Source: Tretioscincus oriximinensis
Taxonomy: Eukaryota; Chordata; Lepidosauria; Squamata; Gymnophthalmidae
Direction: 5' to 3'
Assembly: GCA_022410635.1 (NCBI GenBank)
Contig: JAJVDF010000027.1
Location: 3,891,598 to 3,955,597, forward strand
Length of the DNA stretch: 64,000 bases
Below the pieces are notes generated by a model. The model was not told the DNA's origin. It made no database searches and saw only the letters and a program-made list of their open reading frames with translations. Of the stretch, positions 31,287-43,200 are shown one piece after another. The stretch's first letter is position 1. The number at the start of each line of letters is the position of its first letter. Position numbers and translations under genes: made by a program.

Positions 31287-34200
31287 CTGGAACAGATTAA
31301 AAAGCAGGAATATATAGCAGCAAAGTCTTGTTGGAATTATGGGAGGCCTTTAAAGAGGATGCTTCACATAAGAGAGCTTAGTCCACTCAGACAGCTGAAT
31401 CCACTTGGATCGAGAAGATTCAGGGTTTGTTTTTCTTAAGTAGGTGCTTCTAACGTCACACTGTCTACAGCAAAAAGGAGACTAATCAAAACACAACCCT
31501 TGGAGGGGGTTGTAATTGTTTTAATTTACACCAATGNAACTGACACTAGAAGAGTTCGTTTTGCCACACCTCACCAACAAAACCCAAATGTGAACTAAGG
31601 ATCATTTTCATGACAAGCATGCGTATTTTGCATATGCCTGTCCAATTACATTTTAATAAGAATTAATAGTGTCTTTAGCATTTCCAGAAAATTGGATAAC
31701 ACCAATATGTCAGACACGTTCATGGAAGCCAAGGGTATAAACAGCTACTAAGATGGATCTCTTGATCCAGCCTCCAAGATAGAGCAACAGGATGTATTCC
31801 TGAATTACCATTTGCAGGGAGTGGAGAACCCTCTGCTGCAGTAAACTCAAGCAATGGGCCTATTCCTCTAGTTTTGCTAATAATCCAGTGGTCTTAACCT
31901 ACCTTGACAAACGGATGGTCAAGAAGCTGGCTAGCTGTCCATCTCATCTTTGGATCGCTTTCCAGGCAGTGCGAAAGGAAGTCTTTTCCTTCTGGGCTTA
32001 CTCGTTCTGGTATGGGAGGTTTATGACCCATCCCTACTCTATACATGATCTGAAAGTTATGTTCAAATTCATGCCAGGGTCTCTGCAACAAAGAGCAAGT
32101 GTCAGTGATAAAGGGGTGAAAACCAAGGGTGACCTGANCTCTATAGAAATGCAGTTCAGGTCTAATCTTAAGTGCACATAGTTTTGCAAGCAATCTAATT
32201 CAGGCATTGCTTTGTTGCATAAAGTACATTTTAAGAGGACGTCATTCAGCTTTACNCAAGAACTGTGAAACAGATAGAAGCAATCTCTTTAGTCATTAAA
32301 TAAAATATTGTATATTGTTTGCAACATGATCCCAAATGTCAAAGGAAGAGGCAAAAAGTAGTATCAAAAGTGAAGGATGACACTTCTGAAATGAAAGGAT
32401 GGAAGTAAATATTCTATGGAGAAAGAAGGAATCAAGCAAACTGTCTNTTTCCACAGAATCAGTGACTTCCTACTACCTGAGCTGAAAGAGGCTGTGAAAA
32501 GGAATNGGTGGATGGAAGAGAAAACACAGCAGAAGAAGGAAAGAGAAGCTAAAACAGAAGTCTCGAAGGCTGAAAATTGGTGAGGGAGATACGACATGAG
32601 TNAGAGGACAGATTGTTCTCTGGAACAGAATAACTCATAATGATATGAATCAGCATATTTCCAGGTAGTAAATGAGAAATAAGCAGCAAATGTGGAGTAG
32701 CTGTAGTTCAGTGGTACAGCATTTAAGTCACGTTCAATTATTGTCCGTGCTTCACCTTTAGAACTATCTGTTTATTCAGAGCAAAAGGTCTATTTCTCAA
32801 AGGGCAGACTGGAACTGCAGACCAGACTAGGAAGATGAGATGCACATGGGCTTTGCTCTTACAAGCAATGTTTTCAAGCTGAAATGCAATTGGACATAGT
32901 AACTTGAACCCAACAGGTCATGATGGCAAGCGTTCATCCATCTAGTTACCAGAAAGTATCAAGCAACAACCTGATTACTATTTGCATATTGTGTTTAGAG
33001 CTGCAGGACTTTGCCCAAGTGATTGCAGTATAGATAAGTAATCAAAGTAAAATAAAGAAAAGAAAATAGCAAATGCAAGACNACAAATATTATTCTGAAT
33101 GTGGATTGAGAAATGAGAACCTTATTTTTACCTACAACCTGCCCTATACTTGAAGGTCGCAGGGCAGCCAGCCAAAGGGCAGCNCACATAGCTTTTTGGT
33201 GCTTCCNCCACAAGAAATAGGTGGGGCTGAGAGTTCTAAAGAACTGTGATTGGCCCAAGATCACACAGCTGGCTCCATGGAAAAGTGTGGAATCAAACCA
33301 GGAGATTACCAGATAAGAATCTAATACTCTAAACACTACACCAAACCTTCTCATTGACAGTCACAAATGCTCAGATTGGTAAGCTTTGGGAAAATCTTGT
33401 AATGTTAGACTTCTCCCAAGGTCCTTCATAAATGCCAAAAATGAACCGAACTGAGTTGGCTAGTGGCACTGGCAACAGCACCTCAGAGATGAATTCTTGC
33501 AGTTTCACACAATCCTAATTGTAATGCACTGGTACAAAAAGGAAAGGGAAAATAAGCTTACTGATTGATAGGTAGCTTAAGGGAACATCTCCACAACAGT
33601 GTTTGCCTCACTTTAAAAAAATAAATGCATTCGGCACTCGCCTCCTTTTGCCTTGTGTTTCCAAGCTGCTGCAACTCATTGCATAATAATTGTGTCATAT
33701 GACGAGCCCTAGAAGGCATTGCTGCACTTGCCTGACTATAATCCCTAGCATTCTCTGCAAGCCAAGAGCCAATGGCCTTTTACAATTTGCATTGTTGAAA
33801 CTCCCCACAGAACTTTTTTCTGGACTTTAAAAATGCTGGCTGATGACTCGGATAAAATGTTGTGGGTAATTATTATGCAGCAAATAANCTTTTCAGTGAA
33901 CTGAATGGTGGACACATGTACTCTGTGGGGCAGACAGAAGGCAATGTCATGAATAACCCGCTGTAAATCATGTGTGGGGATANNCCCTAACTTCCTCCAG
34001 TGGCATTAAGATCTCAAGAAGAAAGCTCTCTTGTGGTTCCTTTCATTTCAGAGATACAAGAGATGGGGTCTTGTAGTGGCTCCTAGACTTTAAAACAGCC
34101 ACCCTCCAGAGCAGAGATATCTAACTGGTGGCCCTCCAGATGTTCCTGAAGCACAACTCTGAACATTCCGTGCCACACCCAGTACTGTGCCCACTCTGCT

Positions 34201-37200
34201 AAGCCAAATGGAATGTTGTGAGTTATGGTTCTGGAATATCTGGAGGACCTAGAAGCTCATCAGGCACTTATACTATATAGCTTTCGGTGCTTGGTAAAAA
34301 ACTACTTTTTCTCCTAAGCATTTGGTTCCTAGCTCTCTTCTGCTTTTGTGGTTGTCCAGGCCAAGAAAGCCAAGTGCCTGGCATCCCACCAGTTCTTTAC
34401 AATACATTCCTTCAGTATCTTAGCATATAAGAAGTTGCAGCATTCCCTACAACACGCTTACCTTTCCTGTGACCATTTCTATCACGACACAGCCTAGACT
34501 CCAGATATCTGCTGCACGCCCATGGCCTTCTCCTTTAGCTCTTGTAATCACTTCCGGAGCCATGTATGCTTTAAAATAACACATATAAGCACATCAGTAA
34601 CAAAAGCATAAGGAACCTCTAAATAAAGGGAGAAACTAAATAAAGATCAACAGTCTGTGGTAAGTTAAGCACTTATGTTTCTTTATTAACTCTCAGTTCC
34701 ACCCCATGACATGAATAATCAATATCGCTTGAAAACATTTTCACAAATTTCATTCCAACCTCTATTTAACNTATTCCTTACAAGATCCACAGATTTCCTT
34801 CCTCAGCTTGTTCTAATGTAATGGAAACAGTTTCATGCATTGATAGCAGCAACGAAAATGATATGTCTCTAATCATTTTGTAAGTNTGATCAGGACTAAA
34901 AATGCACAATAAAATCTAATCTATTTAAATAGAAAAATTATTGAATTTGCTATTTATAGCTGGATTTAAATATCTGTTACACTGAATCTTCAATTTACAG
35001 CTAAAATGGCAATTCTTAATGTGATTTTTTTTTGCTATCACCTTTTGTCAAAAATGGTTTCATGTATAATCTGCCTGAGTAGGGATAACGAATACGTCAT
35101 TAGCGTCACATTTTTTAGAGTAAAATCTAAATAAAGCCACTTTATAAAATTCCAGCAATATGCATTGGAATTTAACTACATAAAGTGTTTGTGAATGTTT
35201 TTATATGCTGTTACTGCAGACCACAGCAGCTCTAGAATGCCTTGGATAAAAAAAGGAATTGTGATGGACTAGCTTTTTTCTTTTTGAAGTAGAAATGTTA
35301 GAAATTGAATCTAAGTGCCTCCTTGTCCAAANCACCTATTCTCTCTCTAGGCATTGGGGATAGAGTACTTGCTGATTTCATTAAGACACACTTAAAATGC
35401 TTGTGGAATTTGTGACNTAAGTGGTATCTAAGAGCTTCCCCTCAACAAACTGTGTAGCCCTTTACTGTTTCAAAAAGTTTTATAATATATCAACAAAAGC
35501 ATAAAACCTAATAACCTTTTATTGCCATAAGCCATCATAGCGCTTGCATACATTGCTTACTTCAGGCACTCCATAGAATTTCTTCTTTTAGTACTGATCT
35601 CACCTAAGTTTTAACCGAGCTTCAGTCTATCTTCAGAGGGACAGCACATACAAGGGCCGTTTCTAGACTCTTGAATAGAGTCACCCCTGCGCGCTCATAG
35701 CGTGTGCAGAAACTTTGTGATGTCACTTTCAGGGGCAGGACTGGAAGTGACGTCATTCTGGCCCCTCCCCTGACCAGTCNCCTGCACAGCCAATACCCTG
35801 AAGAGGGACCCCACTTAGCCGGAGCTGCTTCTGGGGCTCCTCCATCTGCTGCTGTTGCCCTGAGGTGCACCTGATTGGCCTGGGCAAACTTCAGGAGAAG
35901 AGGAGGAGGCAGGGCCGCATAGGAAGGGCTTTATTTCAGGCCTTCCCAATGGATAAAGTCTGAAATAAGACCCCAAATAAAGATCAAATTTTNAAAAATG
36001 GCTGTGAGGGAGCTCTTTAACAGTTGGGGCTCGCCCTATGGTAGCCTGGCACATACCAGCAAAGCAACTGGGTATGTTCTTCCCACATTATCTAAATCAA
36101 AAGGAAACTAGCTGAGCCTCTGTGTTACCTAAATCAATGTGTTACTGGATCAATATTTAGGTGAGAATGCAGCCCTGTTAAACAATTGGAAAGTCTGCCT
36201 TTTAAATACACTGTATTCAGCAAGTATCAAAGTCTCCAAATAGTGTTCAACGAGAGACATGTTTCTTAGACAACTTATTATTAATCCTTAGAAGATTTAA
36301 TTTAGTGATTTGCATTTACAGATCCATATACTGATATCGCAATAAGTGTTCCAAGACATAAATCTTCTAAGGCAATTTTTCTACAGATTTTTTATTTTCT
36401 TTTTTCTTTTATGTCTAATGAATGCACTTATATGCATTCAAGATGCCTAGATGATCACTTGTAACTTCTATGTTGTTTGTAGACACAAAGGGCTCTTAAC
36501 TAGGAATACATGGATGTTTTGTCTGTAGCTTGAAGCTTATTATATTATTAGAGCGGAGCATAAAAACTCAATTCTTCTTCTTCTTCATATGCATGGAAAA
36601 AATAAAGCATCATTTTAAGAAGATATCAAAGGCTGAATACCTGCTGTTCCCAGAGTACTGTTCACTTCACCAGGCATTGTCTGAGTGTTATTTTTTAATT
36701 TCACTGAACAACCAAAGTCTCCCAATTTAATCAGCCCTGATGAAGTAAGAAAAATGTTTGCTCCTAAAAGAGGTAAAAGAAAACAAGTTCAAATTGAATG
36801 ACACAGAATTTTAAAATCAATGACTGATTACTGTTGTTCAGTTGCATCTGACTCTTGATGATTCACCCATGGGTCAAAGATGGCAGAATAAGAAGATGCA
36901 GTGTCAGCAGCAAATGTAGAGGATTTTGGAGTTCCTTGTGCAGCTTATTGGCCAATATGGGACAGACTTCTCAACTGGATAGCCACGGGTCTGATTTGCC
37001 CTCTCAGTCCCCATCATGAGTCATACCCTGTGCATCTTTGTTATCTCTCTAACAATTGTATTTAATGTCCCCAATCTCAACTCATGAACATTTAACACCT
37101 AAGGTACAATACTGCTAACAACTGTGAAATCTACCCACATATCCTGGTCCAGAAGTTGGGGAAAAACCAGATTGTCAGAATATATTTCAAACACTACAAT

Positions 37201-40200
37201 GGAAAGAAATGGGACAAGCTGATAGTGTGACAGTGTGAAAAATGCATCTTTGTGGGTTGCATATTATATGGATTATTATAAAAATTGATAAAGCATTGCC
37301 GTTCCCAAGCCTGTGAATGGAACGGCCTTCTAGCCGGCATTTCCCCCCTGCTAGTGCTGCATTTCTGCCCGCCTTGCCCTGTCTCTGCACTGCCCTAATG
37401 CCAGGTGCTGGTTGAGCNGCTGCTGCCTACTTACTTGCTCGCCTTAGCTCAGTGCNCACACACACACACNCCCGGGCGTGCTCATGGGCTGCTTTTCTTC
37501 CTAGCTGGTGGCCTGAATTTGTAGCGCACACAGTTTCTGGCTCCGGGGTGTGTGTGTGTGTCCTTCCTGTCCAATCACGTCGTTTTGAGGTGATGGACAG
37601 TTTTGTTTTTCCATTGGGCTCACTTACGAGTGACGGTCATTTGGATTTTATTATTATAAGATAGTTTTTATGTTCAGTTTTAAATGGAAAACTGTAGAGA
37701 AGCACAAGGAAACTAATATTTTAAGGATATAGTTTACCTTTGATATCTCGATGCACTATGCCATGTTCATGCAGGACATTGATAGCTGTTGTGATTTGCT
37801 TTGTATACAGCCTAATTACATGTTCTTGTAAGCCCAGCCTTGATACTTCTTCTAGAGTTCCTTCATCACAGTACTCCATGAAGATGTACATTTCTTCCTT
37901 TAAGGGGAAGGAAAGAGAGATACTTGTTCTTCTTGCATCTTCACTATGCACAGTGGATCTTTTCAAGCACACATGATCCATTAAGCTATAATTCTTGCAC
38001 ATTACTGTTTCTGCATATACTGTATAGCTCTATATAGACAGCATCTTCAAAAAGAAAAATGGCAACTCTCTGTCATGAGGAGGTATGAACACATTTCCTT
38101 CATATTCTAGGCAAAACAGTAATTTGAGACAGCAGTAATGAGGTTCATCTAATAAAACATCTAAATACTATCTTTACACATCTAATATGTACAGAGTCAA
38201 GTTAGATCTTCTGCGAGATCATAGAATTTAAAATTAGAAGAGACAAGTCCAACCCTTTTGTGATACAAGAATCTTGCCATCAAAGAATGCCTGACAACAA
38301 ATCCAGTCGTTGCTTAAATAACTTCAAGTAACTCTTCTTAGGCCAATGTGTACCACTCACAAAAGACTCTTATTCACAGAAGACCTTTACAGCCAAATCT
38401 TTGCAGAAGACAAACTCAAGTTTCTGTATTTAAATTATCATCCATCCAAAGATGACTAAATCTATGAAATATCCTACCAAGATCCTTCTTGTACCTATGT
38501 CCTTCCACGTGCATATTCTAGAAGCTCAAAGCATTTTCAAGGTAGAATTTGAATCAGGCAAACATCACAAAAAAAACATTCTTTGATTAGCCTAATTAAA
38601 ACCCTTATACAGTATATAATCCCAATATTTATTAAAGCAGATAAAAGGCACCAGTTCATCACTGTAGGCCATCATATCTAATCTTGCCTTTAAATGGCAG
38701 GTATATTTCTGAAGTAACCAGAGAAACAATTACTTGAGCTACATGATGAACTGCAGAAGTACAACGTTGGTTCATTACATACAAAAGGGTAAAAAAATCC
38801 ATTTCTTACANATAAAAAGCTTTGAACACTGTTACTTGAAAATGTTGGAGTTGGTATTTGCTTACCCTGTGGAGTTCTACACCAAAGTATCGGACCAAGT
38901 TAGGGTGCTTAATGCCTTCAAAAATTTTCAGTTCATCTGCCGTTTCTTTGATCGTTTTGTGATCATTAGGTTGAAATCTTATCTGGAAAAGCAATTATTG
39001 CAAAGTGAACATTGCTATTGATATCAAGTGTNGAACTGTATAAAAGCAACCAGAAAAACGTTTTACGGGGTCTTTAAATATTGTCACCAGAATAGGAAAG
39101 CTAAAAAGATTAGAGACATTCTACACGGGAGAAAGCACAAAGAAGTTCCAAGTTCCACATGTTCCACCAGTAATAAAGTACTTACTTCTTTCATAGCCAT
39201 TAATTCCCCAGTGTCAACACTGATACAGGTATAGACTTTGCCATATTGGCCTTCTCCTGTGAAGCAGAAAAAATAGTTTTAATCAACTGAAATTTGAATC
39301 CTGCAAATGATTTCTACAACAGTTAATAAGCTGTCAGGTCATTATACAGTAAGGCAACCCACAATTATGAACACAGTTTTAAGACAAAGATTAAGATGCA
39401 ATTAAGAACCAAAGGAACTCCATTTTCTCCGTAAGGACCTGCAGAGACAAGTCAGTGCCATTCAGCTACATATAGTTGCAAATGCTAAACTCCCTTTGAA
39501 ACTGTACATCCCCATACATATTCTATTAGTGTTGCAAATATGAAAGGAGGAATCATTCAGAACTATCTAAACTTCACTATCCTAGTTTTTTACTGAAACA
39601 TTAAGATGGCGTTACCAGAAACTTACCAATTTTGTTTCCTCTCTGCCATTTAAAAGTCACTTTTCTCAGGCCTACATGCATGACATTATCGTAAGATTTA
39701 GGAGTATCACAAACTTGGCCAATGATATTTTTACGCCTCATTTCTCTGTATCTCTTTTCTTCAAAAAGTTGAACAGATTTTTGGACTGCTTCCATTGGTC
39801 CTTGCCTGGAAGCAGTGTCTGGAAAAAAGAAGACATAGGTGAAATTTGTATACATAATGTATTACTACATCAATGCATGACTTCCACTGTTATAAAAGGA
39901 TATTAAAGAAGCATTCCAGGAGAATTAATTGATGTAATGGGCTATTTCCGAGGCACTATAATTTATTTATACATGGAAACACATGCACATTGCTATACAG
40001 AAGAGAAAGTATCTATATATATATACAGAAGAGAAAGTATCTATCTATCTATCTATCTATATATATACACGTTTTCTCTTGTGCTGGTTGGAGTTGTTGG
40101 ATATGCTACAATAGAAACAGAGATGAGGAATTAAATATATATAATTCCTCATCTCTGTTTCTATTGTAGCATATCCAACAACTCCAACCAGCACAAGATA

Positions 40201-43200
40201 AAGCAGAACAAAAAAGAACCAAGCAAGAAATAAAGAATGCAGTATCTACACTCTATATACAGTGAAATACAGTATATACACTGTATTTTACAGTAGACTA
40301 TCTAGAACTAGGAAATGGTCTTCATTATTAATGTCCAAATTAGAATTCAACTAGACATCTTCAGCTTTCTGATCTTGGGGTCATGCAAAGTAATTTCTCA
40401 GGTTAATCATCAGGTCTGTGACTGTGCTTTTGATTAAATAAAGATAAATGCTGTAGCCAGAGGTCAGCATTTTCCATGAAAAGGATTGTGGAATGGAGGA
40501 CTGAAAATGATCTCTTGAATTGTTGCTCTTAATCGGAGCAGGTAGGAGGAGTTTACCTCAGTTCCATGGAAGGCAACCTTATGCAAACATGTTTGCATAG
40601 CAAATGTTGGCGGAGGTTATCAGCAAGTGGTTTAAAAAGAACGATAAATCATCAAGAATTATTACCATATATGCCTAAATCTCATAAGCTAACATGATAA
40701 AAAATATTTAAATTCAGAATACAAATATATCTAATTAGAAACAGAATCTGCTTTCCCACAAAATTTCTATTGTCTGAAGCACGATGATGCGCACTTTCAC
40801 GCTGATGCAAATGTCTCTTCTCTGGCTGTGCCACCATATCAGAAAAGGCCCCTTTAAGAAAAAAAGTCTGACATTTTAGCAGTAAATGTCAAAATGTTCC
40901 ACTTACAATATTAATGTTTCATCATATTTAGAAGGATGTTTTAGGCAAGTTATTATTGTTCTATATTCTGTATAGTTTTCTGGTTAGGGAGATGCCATCG
41001 TGAAATTTATTGAAGCAGTAAAGGAACAGAGATGTCAGGTGCCTTAACTGACCATTCAAGCTCTCTTTGAGCCTTTTCCTGATTCCTCATGAGTCAAACC
41101 ATGTAATGAACTCCCCTGGTTCCCAGTTCATTGCCACCACCATCACAGCTTCCTTTGTGAATGGGCTGCAGCCTGTATTATCTAGTATCAGTTTAAGATC
41201 TTTATGCAGATGCAGAAATGCACTGAGGCTCCCTGTGCCTTTATTATGACATTGCTCACAGGTGGACTACAAGAGTCCCAAATACAGAAATACACAGAGG
41301 GGGCTATAGTGATGTCAAACACATGTTAGCAAAAAAAATGGTGGGGATCCTCATGAGTCAAGTAAAGGTGTCACGATGAGCCAGTATCAGCCAATAAAGC
41401 ATCTACTTTCAAGGCAGTTCATGCTTTGTGTAGACTGGCCCATCTACATGTCTACTTTTTGTTGAAAAAACTACCTTGAGCATCTTACTTTCGAGATGGC
41501 AATACAAGTAAATCTACTAATATGGAATTATTCAGTATGATGCTGCTGGGTGTATTAAATTAATAGAACACCATAAATTTAGAGGCATGACTTTTTAGGA
41601 ACTTTTAAAATATTTACTGATTTTTCTTACTACTTTTTTTCTTAATCAATAAAGGGAACAAATAGACAAATCCTAAAAAGTCACGCCAAGCATGAGCCGT
41701 AAAAAACAACAACCCTGTCTTAATTCTTTACCTTTGGTCTGACTGATGAGGCTCCGAAGTTCCCAGCTTCTTCGCGTTGATCCACTTGAATCTCCTTTTG
41801 GATAAGAAGGTTCTGTGAAAACATGTGGGTGTGTTGTGAGAAACTGAATTATAGGACAAACTAAGATGTNAGACACTGATCTACTATTACCCCAAGAATC
41901 TGATACCCACAAATACCACTACTGCTGCAACAACAACAGTATCAGTAATTACAGAAGCAAAATACTGCTAAGACACTTTGAAAACAAGCCAGAGAACTTT
42001 TCAAAAGTAAGTGAAAAATGGTATCATTAATTAAAACTCAGTGTAGATTTTGTTTTCCTTTGCTTCCACAACCCAAAAGTGGAAGTTTATTATCCAATTT
42101 CTTTCAATCAGGAGAAATTATATTTTATTTTAAGGTTAATAAAAAGTATTGGAAGGTGATTGGCTGGCCAGTGGCACAAGGAATTATGTACAATAGTATC
42201 TAACTGTATTTTGAAATAGTGTAAAGTTATATGTACAAGAATAATTATCCATGACAAAGCAATTAAAATACAGTCAATGCCTTCTATGAGAAGGACAAAA
42301 AAATAGAACTATTAAGTTAAATTCCAAAGGTATCTTTTAAAAAGTAGTAAGATAATGAGTTGCAGGTTGTTTTAGCTACCCATTAGTAAAAGGGTTAAGC
42401 CTATATTAGGGAGGATAGAGGATTTCATTCATTATTTAAACCAAACATTTCTGGTATGACTATGATATTGCTCTTCAGAGGAGTTTAAGGAAATCCATAT
42501 ACAGTTTTAATATAACAGTAGAATAAAACAGCAGAATTCAAAGAAGTAGTTGTATTATTCTAGATGCAGAATTTCTAGCAAGAGAGTCTTGTAACATTTT
42601 AGAAATGAGAAAGAAAAAAAGTAAGCAGCATAAACTCACATAGACAAGTCTACAGTGAGCAACCTGGGTGCCTAGATACCAACAGAAATGCAATTTATTG
42701 CAGAAGTGATGAGTCAAATACAAGGATACTAAATTTCAGAGAAATAGCCGTGTTAGTCTAGTAGAAAGTCCAGCAAAGGAGCTAGCAGCACTTTGAGACT
42801 AATTTGAGAAAAGTGGGTGGCATAAGCTTTCGCATCTGAAAAAGTAGACATGTCTACGAAAGCTTATGCCACCCACTTTTCTCAAGGGTACTAAAGGTTG
42901 TTAAAGCTTCTNGGAGGAAAGAAAGTGTAAACAGTGTTACAATCTAAAGAGATCCAGAAAGATCAAGAGCAGAACCACTGCCTTCCCCCAGGAAGTTTTA
43001 ATGACCACCACTATACTGTATCTAACTCATTAACTTTGTACTCATTTGCATTTGTATTGCTATTCCTATTCAGTCACTCCACTTGTTATAAATATCTGTC
43101 CCTAGGCAGACCCTAGAACCCAAAGAAGTAAACCAGTAAATTTGTCTACAATAGATCATGCTGCCTAGTTGTTCAAAGTTCCCTTCCTAGAAGCTAAAAC

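Larger units (their letters stand above)
32083..34461 (-). other. MAP3K4 intron
   Basis: Contains a Sauria-type SINE (33118-33352), a repeat shared with 8008-8100 (33690-33790) and otherwise unassigned sequence. Confidence 0.65.
39819..41731 (-). other. MAP3K4 intron with perfect palindrome
   Basis: Holds a tandem duplication and CTAT microsatellite (39996-40070) followed directly by the palindrome 40077-40198. The rest is unassigned. Confidence 0.7.

Noticed and set aside
40077..40198. Rho-independent terminator or microRNA gene
   Set aside because: Not bacterial DNA, and the arms are longer and more perfect than a normal microRNA precursor; kept as an unexplained palindrome.
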